Shown here: piece by piece, positions 49,502-57,724 of the stretch
Numbering within the stretch: position 1 is the stretch's first letter
Layout of the letters: each line of letters begins with the position of its first letter
Assembly (NCBI GenBank): GCA_023387735.1
Contig: JAEWHP010000006.1
Coordinates: 62,001 to 126,000 of the forward strand
Source of the DNA: Pseudomonadota bacterium
GTDB taxonomy: Bacteria > Pseudomonadota > Alphaproteobacteria > Rhizobiales > Xanthobacteraceae
Reading direction: 5' to 3'
Length of the DNA: 64,000 nucleotides
Notes under the pieces: generated by a model
What the model saw: the letters and a program-made list of their open reading frames with translations, nothing else
Told to the model about the DNA's origin: nothing
Database searches by the model: none
Made by a program: the position numbers and the translations under genes

Positions 49502-50398
49502 ATGCCCGACATGCCTGGCTTTCTGGTGCGCGGCTTTGTCGTCGCTATCGCGATCATCGCGGTGCTTGTCACGGCTGCCTTCGCAGACGATCGTCCTGCG
49601 GCGCACATCATCCAGGAAGAGGTGTGGGCAATCCCGGTCACGCTGCCTACCATCGCCTACGTCGTCCGGCCCGTCGGCAAGGGTCCGTTCCCGCTCGTGG
49701 TCATGAACCACGGCGTTTCGCTGAACCAGAAAGAGCGCGGCTTCTTTCCGCTGGTGGAATTCCGGGACGCGGCGATGTGGTTCGCGAAGCGGGGCTACAT
49801 GGTCGTTGCGCCTACCGGCAGCGGATACGGCGCGGCCGCATTCGATGTACCGGAACAGGGCCATTACTCCCTGTTCTTCTCCAAGGTCGGCAACTGCGAC
49901 AATCCGAACTTCCAGGATGCCGGGCGTCTTGTGGCGCTCATGGACAAGTGGATCATCGAGTACATGGCCGATCAGCAGTTGATCGTGCCGGACAACGTGA
50001 TTGTCGTCGGCCAATCCGCCGGCGGCTGGGCCGCCATCGCGCTCTCCAGCGAGAACGTCCCGGGGATACGCGCGATCATCGCATTCGCCGCCGGCCGCGG
50101 CGGCCGCGTCGGCGGCATACCGAACAACAATTGCGCGCCCGACAGACTGGTCACGGCAACCGGTGAATTCGGTCGCACGGCCCGCACCCCCATGCTGTGG
50201 ATCTACATCGAAAACGATACCTTCTTCGGTCCGGAATTATCCAGGCGAATGCACGCGGCCTATACCGCGGCTGGCGGAAATGCCGAGTACCACCTGCTCC
50301 CTCCATTCGGCAACGAGGGACATTTCCTGATCGGCTCGCCTGACGGCCTTCCGTTGTGGGCCCCGCTGGTTGGGGCATTCCTGGACAAACACAGATAA
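49502..50398 (+). CDS. Secreted alpha/beta-hydrolase (dienelactone hydrolase-like)
   Basis: A 298-residue exported enzyme: N-terminal signal helix (GFVVAIAIIAVLVTAAFAD), nucleophile elbow GQSAGG, candidate acid IENDTFF and catalytic His GNEGHFL. The oxyanion region is VVMNHG. The fold matches dienelactone hydrolase-type esterases. GGAAAGAG precedes the ATG. It is divergent from the Gly-rich paralogue across an FNR-type box, so it is likely induced without oxygen. The substrate is unknown. Confidence 0.88.
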   Translation: MPDMPGFLVRGFVVAIAIIAVLVTAAFADDRPAAHIIQEEVWAIPVTLPTIAYVVRPVGKGPFPLVVMNHGVSLNQKERGFFPLVEFRDAAMWFAKRGYMVVAPTGSGYGAAAFDVPEQGHYSLFFSKVGNCDNPNFQDAGRLVALMDKWIIEYMADQQLIVPDNVIVVGQSAGGWAAIALSSENVPGIRAIIAFAAGRGGRVGGIPNNNCAPDRLVTATGEFGRTARTPMLWIYIENDTFFGPELSRRMHAAYTAAGGNAEYHLLPPFGNEGHFLIGSPDGLPLWAPLVGAFLDKHR

Positions 50399-50429
50399 AC
50401 GGACGCCGGAAGAACGACGGAGGCGAGCG

Positions 50430-51059
50430 ATGACGAGACAGCGGAGCCGCCGATCTCACGGGAACTGCAGCCCGCAGACAGCGCTGCCGCTCCTGGTGTT
50501 GTTGAGTTTCGCCGCTACCAATGCATCAGCGCAACAGGTTGCGAAGCCCGACGGTAGCTCGGCGAGCGAGACACCGACCGGCCAGGACTTTGCGTTGCGT
50601 GGCCAGCGCGCGGCACGCGACATCAGATATTCGGATTGGCACAAGGTCTGCTTCAAGGTTCCCGGCACGAACATGGTTTGCCGAACGTCGATCAACGGCA
50701 AATTTGCGACCGGCCAATCCGCGATCCGCATCGGCCTGATCGAGCGCGAGGGCGACAAGGCCGCGCGACTGCAAATGTTTCTTCCCGTCGGTCTCTATCT
50801 GCAGGCCGGCGTCAAGATCACGATCGATCAGGGCGCCGCCTACCGGTTTCCCTACGTCTGGTGCCTTACCAACGCCTGCATCGCAGCCGACGTGGCAGAT
50901 CCTAAACTGATCGCGGAAATGGAGACGGGCAAGACGCTCGTGCTCGAGGTCGCCGATACAAGCGCGCTGGCGGTAAGCACGACAGTACCGATCGATCAGT
51001 TTGCCGCGGTTCGGCGGGGCGCTGCGGCGCAGACGTTCCAGCAGAATATCGATGAATGA
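50430..51059 (+). CDS. IalB-family (invasion-associated locus B) protein
   Basis: A 209-residue exported protein: signal peptide to NASAQ, then an IalB-like domain with the YSDWHKVCFKVPGTNMVCRT segment (two Cys), GLYLQAGVKITIDQG and YVWCLTNACIAADVAD (two Cys), likely disulfide-bonded. IalB proteins were named in Bartonella but are widespread in free-living rhizobia with no known biochemical role. ATG 50430 has GGAG 8 nt upstream; it follows the hydrolase gene by 31 bp. Confidence 0.88.
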   Translation: MTRQRSRRSHGNCSPQTALPLLVLLSFAATNASAQQVAKPDGSSASETPTGQDFALRGQRAARDIRYSDWHKVCFKVPGTNMVCRTSINGKFATGQSAIRIGLIEREGDKAARLQMFLPVGLYLQAGVKITIDQGAAYRFPYVWCLTNACIAADVADPKLIAEMETGKTLVLEVADTSALAVSTTVPIDQFAAVRRGAAAQTFQQNIDE

Positions 51060-51085
51060 TCGCAGCGTTCGCGACGGCAAACAAT

Positions 51086-51475
51086 CTACGCCACCCTCGC
51101 CAGCCTCTCGATCGGCTCGATCAGGGACTTCGCCCGGAACGGCTTTATGAGGTAGGCAATGCAGCCCGATTCCATTGCTGCTGTGCGGACGGACGGACTG
51201 TCATTGGCGGTGATGTAGATGACGGGAAGGGAAATACCCGCTGCCCTGAGACGGAGCCTCAGGTCGATCCCGGATTCGTTGTTCAGGTTGATGTCGAGCA
51301 CCACGCAACACGCCGACTCGAAATTCCCGTGATTCCTGAACTCCTCGGCGGATGAAAACCCGATGCAGTCGTAGCCATGGTGGCGCAGCAACCGCTTCAA
51401 CCCCTTGAGCATCCCAAGGTCGTCATCGACGACAAAGACGACGTTCTGACTATGCAAGATGGTTATCCCGTCCAT
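51086..51475 (-). CDS. Single-domain response regulator
   Basis: A 129-residue CheY-like receiver with no output domain: acidic pocket VVDDD, phospho-acceptor in CVVLDINLNNESG, Thr in YITAND and the conserved Lys in LIKPF. It resembles the receiver of FixJ/TodT regulators. Its partner kinase is not in the window. A perfect 18-bp palindrome sits about 120 bp upstream of its start. Confidence 0.92.
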   Translation of the reverse strand: MDGITILHSQNVVFVVDDDLGMLKGLKRLLRHHGYDCIGFSSAEEFRNHGNFESACCVVLDINLNNESGIDLRLRLRAAGISLPVIYITANDSPSVRTAAMESGCIAYLIKPFRAKSLIEPIERLARVA

Positions 51476-51596
51476 CGCGCCTAGAACGTCTCTACAAAGA
51501 CGGTCCGGAACCTTTCAGCGCCCGCCGAAGCCGACAAGGTCGTGGTCTCCTCGACACACCACGTTACCCTAGTAGGCTCCGAGTACCGCGTTTTCT

Positions 51597-51614
51597 ATTG
51601 TCCCATGGGACAAT
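51597..51614. promoter_or_regulatory. 18-bp perfect palindrome (ATTGTCCC-type site)
   Basis: ATTGTCCCATGGGACAAT is fully self-complementary. Imperfect relatives occur at 52664-52683 and 55643-55660. It lies upstream of the single-domain response regulator gene and just past the end of the FixJ-like gene. It is a candidate operator for an unidentified dimeric regulator. Confidence 0.5.
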
Positions 51615-51641
51615 GCGAATCCGGATACTGTTGACAACTGC

Positions 51642-52280
51642 TCAGTTCGGCTGCCCGGCTCCCGACAAATCTCCCAGAATTCCCGCCCGCTCGGCAACAG
51701 AGACCAGTTCGGCGAGAGACTGCACTTCCATCTTCTCCATCACCCGATGGCGATGGGCCTTGATCGTCCGTTCTGTCGCCCCCAATACAGCGGCCACCTG
51801 CTTGTTGGTCTTGCCGCGAATGACGAGTTCGAAGACCTCACGCTCGCGCGGCGTCAACTTGGCAATGTGAGCGCGCACGGCGTCCAGTTTGCTTCGCTGG
51901 TTGCGCGCCACCTGATGGTGAGCCAGGGCGCGTTCAACTGCGTCGATAAGCTCTTCTGACGATACCGGCTTGGTGAGAACATCCTCCGCCCCTGCCTTGA
52001 TCGCGCGCACCGTGGTCTGGACTTCCGCATAGCCCGTGAGAAACACGATCGGCAATGTCGAACCAAGTTCGCTGAGGCGGGCCTGCAGTTCCGGCCCGCT
52101 CAATCCCGGTATTCGCATGTCGAGCAGAATGCAGCTCAGCTCACTTTCGCTGGGCAGGCGGTCGAGCAGATGCTGCGCTGACGGATAAGTCGCCACCTCG
52201 TAACCGGCCTGCTTCAAGCGACGTTCGATCGCCGTCCGGAACGAAGCGTCATCGTCCACGATATGCACAAGTCCCGACAA
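51642..52280 (-). CDS. FixJ/NarL-family response regulator
   Basis: A 212-residue regulator. The receiver has HIVDDDASFR, phospho-Asp in CILLDMRIPGLSG, FLTGYAEV and TKPVSS. The C-terminal LuxR-type helix-turn-helix has LTPREREVFELVIRGKTNKQVA, described in pieces, then TERTIKAHRHRVMEKM. It is close to FixJ/NodW-type regulators. No histidine kinase is next to it. Given the FixK-like gene nearby, a FixJ-to-FixK relay is possible but not shown. Confidence 0.93.
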   Translation of the reverse strand: MSGLVHIVDDDASFRTAIERRLKQAGYEVATYPSAQHLLDRLPSESELSCILLDMRIPGLSGPELQARLSELGSTLPIVFLTGYAEVQTTVRAIKAGAEDVLTKPVSSEELIDAVERALAHHQVARNQRSKLDAVRAHIAKLTPREREVFELVIRGKTNKQVAAVLGATERTIKAHRHRVMEKMEVQSLAELVSVAERAGILGDLSGAGQPN

Positions 52281-52294
52281 CGGATCCCCCTATG

Positions 52295-52528
52295 TTAGAG
52301 CCAACGGCAGCGACAAGAGTCTCTCGACGTAGAGAGCGTGATGAGTGACCTGCCGTCGGCGCGCAGCACCGATCGCAATCCTGAGAACACGGCGTCGTGG
52401 AACGGGCCGCGCGAATCCGATTGATCGCGCGCAAGCATCGATCGCAAGCGCGGCTCTTCCGCCGCCACATCGAACGGCGCGAGTAACGCAGCAACGCCAA
52501 TCAACAATGCACTGATCCAGGCGGCCAT
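52295..52528 (-). CDS. Possible small exported protein
   Basis: A 77-residue frame with a convincing signal peptide (MAAWISALLIGVAALLAPF, cleavage after VAA) followed by a short charged region. No ribosome site is evident and the C-terminus is not protein-like. Its start lies opposite the fixK-like promoter region. It may be real but support is thin. Confidence 0.3.
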   Translation of the reverse strand: MAAWISALLIGVAALLAPFDVAAEEPRLRSMLARDQSDSRGPFHDAVFSGLRSVLRADGRSLITLSTSRDSCRCRWL

Positions 52529-52649
52529 TGCAGAACCGACGTAAGGCCCGATGGAGATGATCCCCCACCATCGCCGAGAAAATCAAAAATCGAGACGTTT
52601 ACCAAGACAGTGGTCACGTCCTCAAAAAATTCCTTCTCTTCTACCGTGG

Positions 52650-52684
52650 CATTGGCCTTTCGGTCATTGTCCCAAAGGCCAATG
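52650..52684. promoter_or_regulatory. Inverted repeat upstream of the fixK-like gene
   Basis: Arms CATTGGCCTTT (52650-52660) and AAAGGCCAATG (52674-52684) are exact complements across 13 bp. The segment 52664-52683 (CATTGTCCCAAAGGCCAATG) also matches the 18-bp site family seen at 51597 and 55643. It lies 133 bp before ATG 52817. It is a candidate operator. Confidence 0.5.
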
Positions 52685-52816
52685 GCCGTCGATACAATAG
52701 CCTTCCATGCACGCGCCGGTTTAACACCATCTCGGGACCCGCCCTACATCCTCGATAACAGGCAGCGCGGGTCCTTCTGTTGATGCGAACGGGTTGGCTC
52801 AGACAGGAAGAGATCG

Positions 52817-53488
52817 ATGTTTGTCAACGTCAATGCGCATCCCGGAAGCAGGCCGACGGCTCTCGGGCAGCTTGGTGAGCTTTCGCGGGCAAGGGTAATC
52901 CTGAGCGAATTCAAATACAACAAGGGCACGGAAATCTTTGGAGAGACCGAGCCCGCCGACTATGTCTACCAGGTCGTGGACGGGGCGGTTCGTACCCACA
53001 AGCTTCTCTCCGACGGCCGCCGCCAGATCGGTGCCTTCCACCTGCCGGGCGACATCTTTGGTCTGGAGAACGGTGCAACACACCGGTTTACCGCTGAAGC
53101 GATCGTCGAAACGACAGTAAGGCTGATGAAACGCTGCAGCCTGGAGCATGTCGCCGAAACCGATGCGCTGGTCGCGCTCGACCTCCTGAACATGACAACG
53201 ACCAGTCTCCGGCACGCCGAGGATCACATGCTGCTGCTCGGGCGCAAGACGTCGCTGGAGCGGGTCGCAGCCTTTTTGCTCGAGATGGAGCCCCGGCTGA
53301 CCGCCGCCGGCGTCATGGCGCTTCCAATGTCGCGCCGCGATATCGCCGACTATCTCGGCCTGACGCTCGAGACGGTCTCGCGAGCGCTGTCGCAACTTCA
53401 CGGCATGGGCATCCTCGGCTTCCTCGGTCAGACGCAGCGGCAAATCGTGTTGTTGGACAGGGACCGGCTGGCGGCACTGGACCTGTAG
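52817..53488 (+). CDS. fixK: FixK-like Crp/Fnr-family regulator
   Basis: A 223-residue transcription factor. The effector domain has FGETEPADYVYQVVDGAVRT and FHLPGDIFGLE. The DNA-binding end DIADYLGLTLETVSRALSQL with RQIVLLDRDRLAALDL is the FixK signature of rhizobia. It has no FNR-type Cys cluster; one Cys follows the long helix region (LMKRCSLEHVAE). FixK proteins activate TTGAT-N4-ATCAA promoters under low oxygen, so the boxes at 44313, 47428 and 49423 are natural targets. An inverted repeat lies upstream. Confidence 0.9.
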   Translation: MFVNVNAHPGSRPTALGQLGELSRARVILSEFKYNKGTEIFGETEPADYVYQVVDGAVRTHKLLSDGRRQIGAFHLPGDIFGLENGATHRFTAEAIVETTVRLMKRCSLEHVAETDALVALDLLNMTTTSLRHAEDHMLLLGRKTSLERVAAFLLEMEPRLTAAGVMALPMSRRDIADYLGLTLETVSRALSQLHGMGILGFLGQTQRQIVLLDRDRLAALDL

Positions 53489-53717
53489 GACGAAGCCGGT
53501 TGCGCTTCACGATCGAGCGTCCAATGCACGCCACCGTGATTAGCAGAAAATACGTCATGGCTACTGCCATGACCGCGGAAGTGAATGACATACGACAGCG
53601 AACAATCGCACGTGATCGAATTTTCAGTCAGGCAACGTCGCGCGTGCGTCGCCGGGCCAATCGCATTACACTACCAGCGGATGTGATGCTGGGTGGTACA
53701 TCCATCGGAATCATCGG

Positions 53718-54005
53718 ATGAAGCAGCATACTTGGTATGTGACCTTCGAAATCCCCTGGAGAGGCACAGCTGTTCGGAGCCGGCGCTCTCGATCGACTCA
53801 AACATTCGAGAGCGAAGCGGAGGCCAAGAATCTCGCGCGCGCCAAATTCGACGACGGCCTCGTCGTGACCGCAGGAACGATCGTTCCTCATCTGCCGAAA
53901 CGCGCGATCCCGTCGGGAAGCATTCCGGCATGGCTTGAAGAAGGACAAGAACAAGCCACCGCTGGCAATGCGGACAATCCTGGCGCAGTCAGGGAAGCGA
54001 AGTAG
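53718..54005 (+). CDS. Small hypothetical protein (95 aa)
   Basis: The protein begins MKQHTWYVTFEIPWRGTAVR and continues with TQTFESEAEAKNLARAKFDD, which looks like a compact alpha/beta fold. The segment TAGTIVPHLPKRAIPSGSIP precedes a polar tail. The pattern of a stress-like small cytosolic protein is common in Bradyrhizobium, but I cannot name it. GGAA precedes the ATG weakly. Confidence 0.6.
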   Translation: MKQHTWYVTFEIPWRGTAVRSRRSRSTQTFESEAEAKNLARAKFDDGLVVTAGTIVPHLPKRAIPSGSIPAWLEEGQEQATAGNADNPGAVREAK

Positions 54006-54231
54006 CCGCCCACGGCTGCATATGCACGCTTGCGAACACAACAATCATAAAATCTGTCGAAGCCCGACGATCGCAAACGATCGCGCACCAATTGCGCTTG
54101 AGTGTTGCCATTTTGGCACGCGGATTTTTGCGTGAAGTACGTAGTTTTCCCGTTGCAAGTTGGAATCAGTGCAACGCCTTGTAACGCCGTTGGCGGGGAC
54201 CGGTTCAGCCGACGGCAATGGAGAGATAACA

Positions 54232-54996
54232 ATGAAAAGCTTTCTGCTGGCTTCCGTTGGAATAGTAGCATTGGTCGGCATGGCCGCCCCCGCATCGGCT
54301 GCGGATATGGCTGTCAAGGCACGGCCGCCGGCGCCGGTGATAGCTCCGATCTATGACTGGACCGGCTTCTACATTGGCGCCAATGGCGGCTGGGGTCAGA
54401 CCCGCAATTGCTGGGATTTCCTGGATGCGGGTGGCTTCGCCGTCGCCAGCGGCTGCCGCGATCGGTCCGGCGGACTGGCCGGCGGCCAGATCGGTTATCG
54501 CTGGCAAATGAGCCAGTGGGTGTTCGGCCTGGAAGCTCAGGGCGATTGGGCGGATCTCAGCAACACGCGCGTCAGCCTATTCGATCCGTTCTTCTCCACG
54601 CGCGTCCAGACCGACGGCATCGGTCTCTTCACCGGCCAGATCGGCTACGCCTGGAACGCAGCGTTGTTCTACGTAAAGGGCGGTGCGGCGGTGACGAGCA
54701 ACCGCTTCAGCATCCTGGAGACGTTCTCGGGCATTGAATTGGCTTCGGCGAGTTCGACCCGTTGGGGCGGCACCATCGGCGTTGGATTTGAATACGGCTT
54801 CGCACCGAACTGGTCGTTCGGCGTTGAATACAATCACCTGTTCATGGGTGATGCTAACAATTCGTTCTCGGGCCTGACTCCGGTTGCCGCCGCTTTCGTC
54901 AACAATCGGATCAGCCAGGACGTCGACATGGTCACCGTTCGCCTGAACTATCGCTTCGGCGGCTATGGCGTGCCGCCGGTAGCCGCTCGCTACTGA
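54232..54996 (+). CDS. Omp25/Omp31-family outer-membrane beta-barrel protein
   Basis: A 254-residue porin-like protein: signal peptide ending PASAAD, then YDWTGFYIGANGGWGQTRN (the Omp25/31 opening), alternating barrel strands with GGQIGYRWQ and GFEYGFAPNWSFGVEYNHL, and the terminal VRLNYRFGG strand motif. GGAGAG precedes ATG 54232. A strong terminator follows. These are abundant surface proteins in rhizobia. Confidence 0.94.
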   Translation: MKSFLLASVGIVALVGMAAPASAADMAVKARPPAPVIAPIYDWTGFYIGANGGWGQTRNCWDFLDAGGFAVASGCRDRSGGLAGGQIGYRWQMSQWVFGLEAQGDWADLSNTRVSLFDPFFSTRVQTDGIGLFTGQIGYAWNAALFYVKGGAAVTSNRFSILETFSGIELASASSTRWGGTIGVGFEYGFAPNWSFGVEYNHLFMGDANNSFSGLTPVAAAFVNNRISQDVDMVTVRLNYRFGGYGVPPVAARY

Positions 54997-55014
54997 TCTC
55001 TCTCCGGCGTACTG

Positions 55015-55046
55015 AAGCCCCGGCGTTAACATGCCGGGGCTTTTTT
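55015..55046 (+). terminator. Rho-independent terminator after the Omp gene
   Basis: The 8-bp stem GCCCCGGC/GCCGGGGC with an 8-nt loop is followed by six T (55041-55046), 18 bp after the Omp stop codon. Confidence 0.9.
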
Positions 55047-55076
55047 GCGCCTTGAATTTCGGAAGACGCGTGCGCC

Positions 55077-55355
55077 CTACCGCAGCCCCAGCAGCGAACG
55101 GCGATAGCCGTTGCTGCGGGCTTGCTCCCGGCAGACAAAACTTCCGGTGAAGCCGCGGCCATAGCGTCGTTGCTGCTTCGCGTAATAGATCCCCTTGCCA
55201 AGATCCAGCCAGACGACGACATCGGTTGGGCAATGCCGCTGCGCCTGCGACTCATGACGGAACGTCGTCAGCGGATTCGCAGCAGCACCAGCGGCACCGA
55301 AGGCAATTAGCGAAGCTGTCATCAAGCTCGTGGCCCGGAGTCGGAAGCGTCGCAT
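55077..55355 (-). CDS. Small exported Cys-containing protein
   Basis: A 92-residue protein: basic start and hydrophobic signal (TASLIAFGAAGAAAN), then a short mature domain HCPTDVVVWLDLGKGIYYAK and YGRGFTGSFVCREQA with two Cys that could pair. This 'CP.D.VVW.....IYH....YG.T..G..VC' pattern is a small secreted family I know from rhizobia without a function. The start could also be the internal Met 12. Confidence 0.75.
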   Translation of the reverse strand: MRRFRLRATSLMTASLIAFGAAGAAANPLTTFRHESQAQRHCPTDVVVWLDLGKGIYYAKQQRRYGRGFTGSFVCREQARSNGYRRSLLGLR

Positions 55356-55363
55356 CGCTTGCT

Positions 55364-55579
55364 TCAGACGACGTCCCGCGCCGCTCGAATGTCACGAAAC
55401 AGGACGGCGCGTGGCAGGCGGCTGGCATCGACTTCTTCAGTACGACGGCGGCCAGTCCTTTTCGACAGGCGGGACCAGTTCTCCGCCTCGGCCATCCAGA
55501 GAACCCGGTTTTCCGGTTCACGCCCGGCGAGTTGCCTGCACAGCATGGCGCGCAGGTTGAATTCCGACTGATCCGTCAT
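55364..55579 (-). CDS. Small helical protein (71 aa)
   Basis: The short frame begins MTDQSEFNLRAMLCRQLAGR with an excellent AGGGGG ribosome site 6 nt upstream, and continues EPENRVLWMAEAENWSRLSK. It resembles the short 'EF.L.A...R..A..EP..R......AE...RL' helical proteins common in Bradyrhizobium. The function is unknown. It lies 8 bp upstream of the exported-protein gene on the same strand. Confidence 0.6.
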   Translation of the reverse strand: MTDQSEFNLRAMLCRQLAGREPENRVLWMAEAENWSRLSKRTGRRRTEEVDASRLPRAVLFRDIRAARDVV

Positions 55580-55642
55580 TGGCACCCCCTGCCTGAGGGT
55601 TGATTGGGCTAGAACATTAACACCGGCGCGGGGGCGCGGACT

Positions 55643-55660
55643 ATTGCCCCAATGGCCAAT
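55643..55660. promoter_or_regulatory. 18-bp imperfect palindrome upstream of the TRAP operon
   Basis: ATTGCCCCAATGGCCAAT matches the site family of 51597-51614 at most positions (ATTG half-sites, CCC and GG blocks). It lies about 195 bp before dctQ (55856) and 64 bp before the divergent small gene (start 55579). The regulator is unknown. Confidence 0.4.
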
Positions 55661-55855
55661 GACCCGACGTGCGGCTTGAGGCGATTCCCGCCTTGACGGC
55701 CCGAAACAACTCCGAAAACCTGTCTCCTCGGGGGCTGATTTCAGTGATCCGCTTTTGGTGAGGCCTGCATCGACAGTCCAGTTCCAGAAGGAACGGCTAT
55801 TGAAAGTGGTATGTCAATTGCTTCCGGGCAATCGATGTGCGGGGGATGACAGCTA

Positions 55856-56401
55856 ATGTTGCGTGTGTTTCTGGATCGGCTCTACCTTCTCTCCGGCTAT
55901 CTCGCCGGACTTTTCCTCATTGCGATTTTTGTGCTGATGCTGCTGCTGTCGGGCGGCCGGCCGCTCGGCCTCAACATTCCGGCGGGCGATGATTTCATCT
56001 CCTGGTGCATGGCGGCAACCGCCTTCCTCGGGCTCGCGCATACATTCAGGCACGGCGAGATGATCCGCGTCGGCCTGCTGATCGACCGCCTCAGCGACAA
56101 TGTCCGCCATTATGTCGAGATCGCATCGCTCCTGATCGGCGTCGGCTTCATCGGCTTCTTTGCGTGGCATGCCTCGATCATGACCTGGCAGTCGTGGAAA
56201 TTTTCGGACATCTCGCAGGGCGTCATCGCGGTGCCACTGTGGATTCCGCAGCTCGGCTACAGCGGCGGCCTGGTGATTCTCTTCATCGCCTTCGTCGACG
56301 AGTTGGTCCATGTCCTGCGCGGCTTCGCGCCGCGCTACGAATTGCCAAAGCCGCAAAGCGCCGAGGAAATCGTCGAGCGCGCCATGCAGAGCGGGGTCTG
56401 A
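55856..56401 (+). CDS. dctQ: TRAP transporter small permease subunit DctQ
   Basis: A 181-residue four-helix subunit (YLAGLFLIAIFVLMLLLSGG, FISWCMAATAFLGLAHTFRH, IGVGFIGFFAWHASIM, GGLVILFIAFVDELVHVL) with the HTFRHGEMIRV loop typical of DctQ. It pairs with DctM to form the sodium-driven permease. dctM starts 1 bp after its stop. Confidence 0.93.
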   Translation: MLRVFLDRLYLLSGYLAGLFLIAIFVLMLLLSGGRPLGLNIPAGDDFISWCMAATAFLGLAHTFRHGEMIRVGLLIDRLSDNVRHYVEIASLLIGVGFIGFFAWHASIMTWQSWKFSDISQGVIAVPLWIPQLGYSGGLVILFIAFVDELVHVLRGFAPRYELPKPQSAEEIVERAMQSGV

Positions 56402-56402
56402 C

Positions 56403-57710
56403 ATGGAACTTCTCTCCATCGCAGCACTTCTGCTCGGCCTTCTTGCGCTGCTGCTCGGCGCGGGCGTCTGGATCGCCGTGGCCCTGATGGCGACGGGCTG
56501 GGCCGGCATGCAGTTCGCCGGCGGCGGCATTCCGGCGGGCAGCGTGCTGGCGACAACGGTGTGGGGCAACAGCGCCTCATGGTCGCTCGCGGCCCTGCCG
56601 CTCTTCATCTGGATGGGCGAGATTCTCTTTCGCACGCGGCTGTCGGAGGAAATGTTCCGCGGTTTTGCGCCGTGGCTGAACTGGCTGCCGGGCCGGCTGA
56701 TGCACGTCAATGTGCTCGCCTGCGGCGTGTTCGGTTCGGTGTCGGGATCATCGGCTGCGACCTGCGCCACGGTGGCCAAGATCGCCCTGCCCGAATTGAA
56801 GAAGCGCGGCTATGACGAAAACCTGAGTCTCGGCTCGCTGGCCGGCGCCGGTACGCTCGGTATTCTGATTCCGCCGTCGATCACCATGGTGGTCTATGCC
56901 GTGCAGGCCAACGTCTCCATCATCCAGGTTTTTCTCGCCGGGTTTCTGCCGGGCATGTTGGTGATGGCGCTGTATTCCGGCTACATCGCGATCTGGTCGC
57001 TGGCCCATCCCAGCCGCACGCCGCCGGCCGAACCGTCGATGAGCTTTCGCCAGCGTGTTTCAGAATCGCTCAATCTCATTCCCTGCCTGCTGCTGATCAT
57101 CTTCGTCTTCCTGTCGTTGCTGATGGGCTGGGCGACGGCAACGGAATGCGCCGCCTGGGGGGTGCTCGGATCGCTCGCGATCGCATGGTGGCAAGGCGCG
57201 CTGACGTGGGAGTCCTTCTGGGCCAGCGTGATGGGCGCAACGCGTGTCAACTGCATGATCCTCTTGATCCTGGCAGGCGCGTCCTACATGGGCACGTCGA
57301 TGGCCTACACCGGCATCCCGTTGGCGCTTGCGGGCTGGGTGAACGGCCTTGACCTCAGCCCCTATGCCCTGATCGCAGCACTCACCGTCATGTACATCGT
57401 GCTTGGCGCAGCGCTCGACGGCATTTCCATGATCGTGCTCACCACGGCCATCGTGATTCCGATGGTGAAACAGGCCGGCTTCGACCTGATCTGGTTCGGC
57501 ATCTTCCTGGTGCTGGTTGTGGAAATGGCGGAAGTCTCCCCGCCCGTCGGCTTCAATCTGTTCGTCCTGCAGACCATGAGCGGCAAGGACTCCAACACGG
57601 TCGCCAAGGCGGCCCTGCCGTTCTTCTTTTTGCTCGTTCTGGCGGTTGCCATCATCACGGTGTTTCCTGATATCGTGATGGTGCTGCCGCGGATGGCGTT
57701 TCCCGGCTAG
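56403..57710 (+). CDS. dctM: TRAP transporter large permease subunit DctM
   Basis: A 435-residue membrane protein with about twelve helices. DctM features include LPLFIWMGEILFRTRLSEEMF, GVFGSVSGSSAATCATV, GTLGILIPPSITMVVYAV and VEMAEVSPPVGFNLFVLQ. It is the transport pathway of the TRAP system and is co-transcribed with dctQ and dctP. Confidence 0.95.
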   Translation: MELLSIAALLLGLLALLLGAGVWIAVALMATGWAGMQFAGGGIPAGSVLATTVWGNSASWSLAALPLFIWMGEILFRTRLSEEMFRGFAPWLNWLPGRLMHVNVLACGVFGSVSGSSAATCATVAKIALPELKKRGYDENLSLGSLAGAGTLGILIPPSITMVVYAVQANVSIIQVFLAGFLPGMLVMALYSGYIAIWSLAHPSRTPPAEPSMSFRQRVSESLNLIPCLLLIIFVFLSLLMGWATATECAAWGVLGSLAIAWWQGALTWESFWASVMGATRVNCMILLILAGASYMGTSMAYTGIPLALAGWVNGLDLSPYALIAALTVMYIVLGAALDGISMIVLTTAIVIPMVKQAGFDLIWFGIFLVLVVEMAEVSPPVGFNLFVLQTMSGKDSNTVAKAALPFFFLLVLAVAIITVFPDIVMVLPRMAFPG

Positions 57711-57724
57711 AGAAAGGTATTGTC

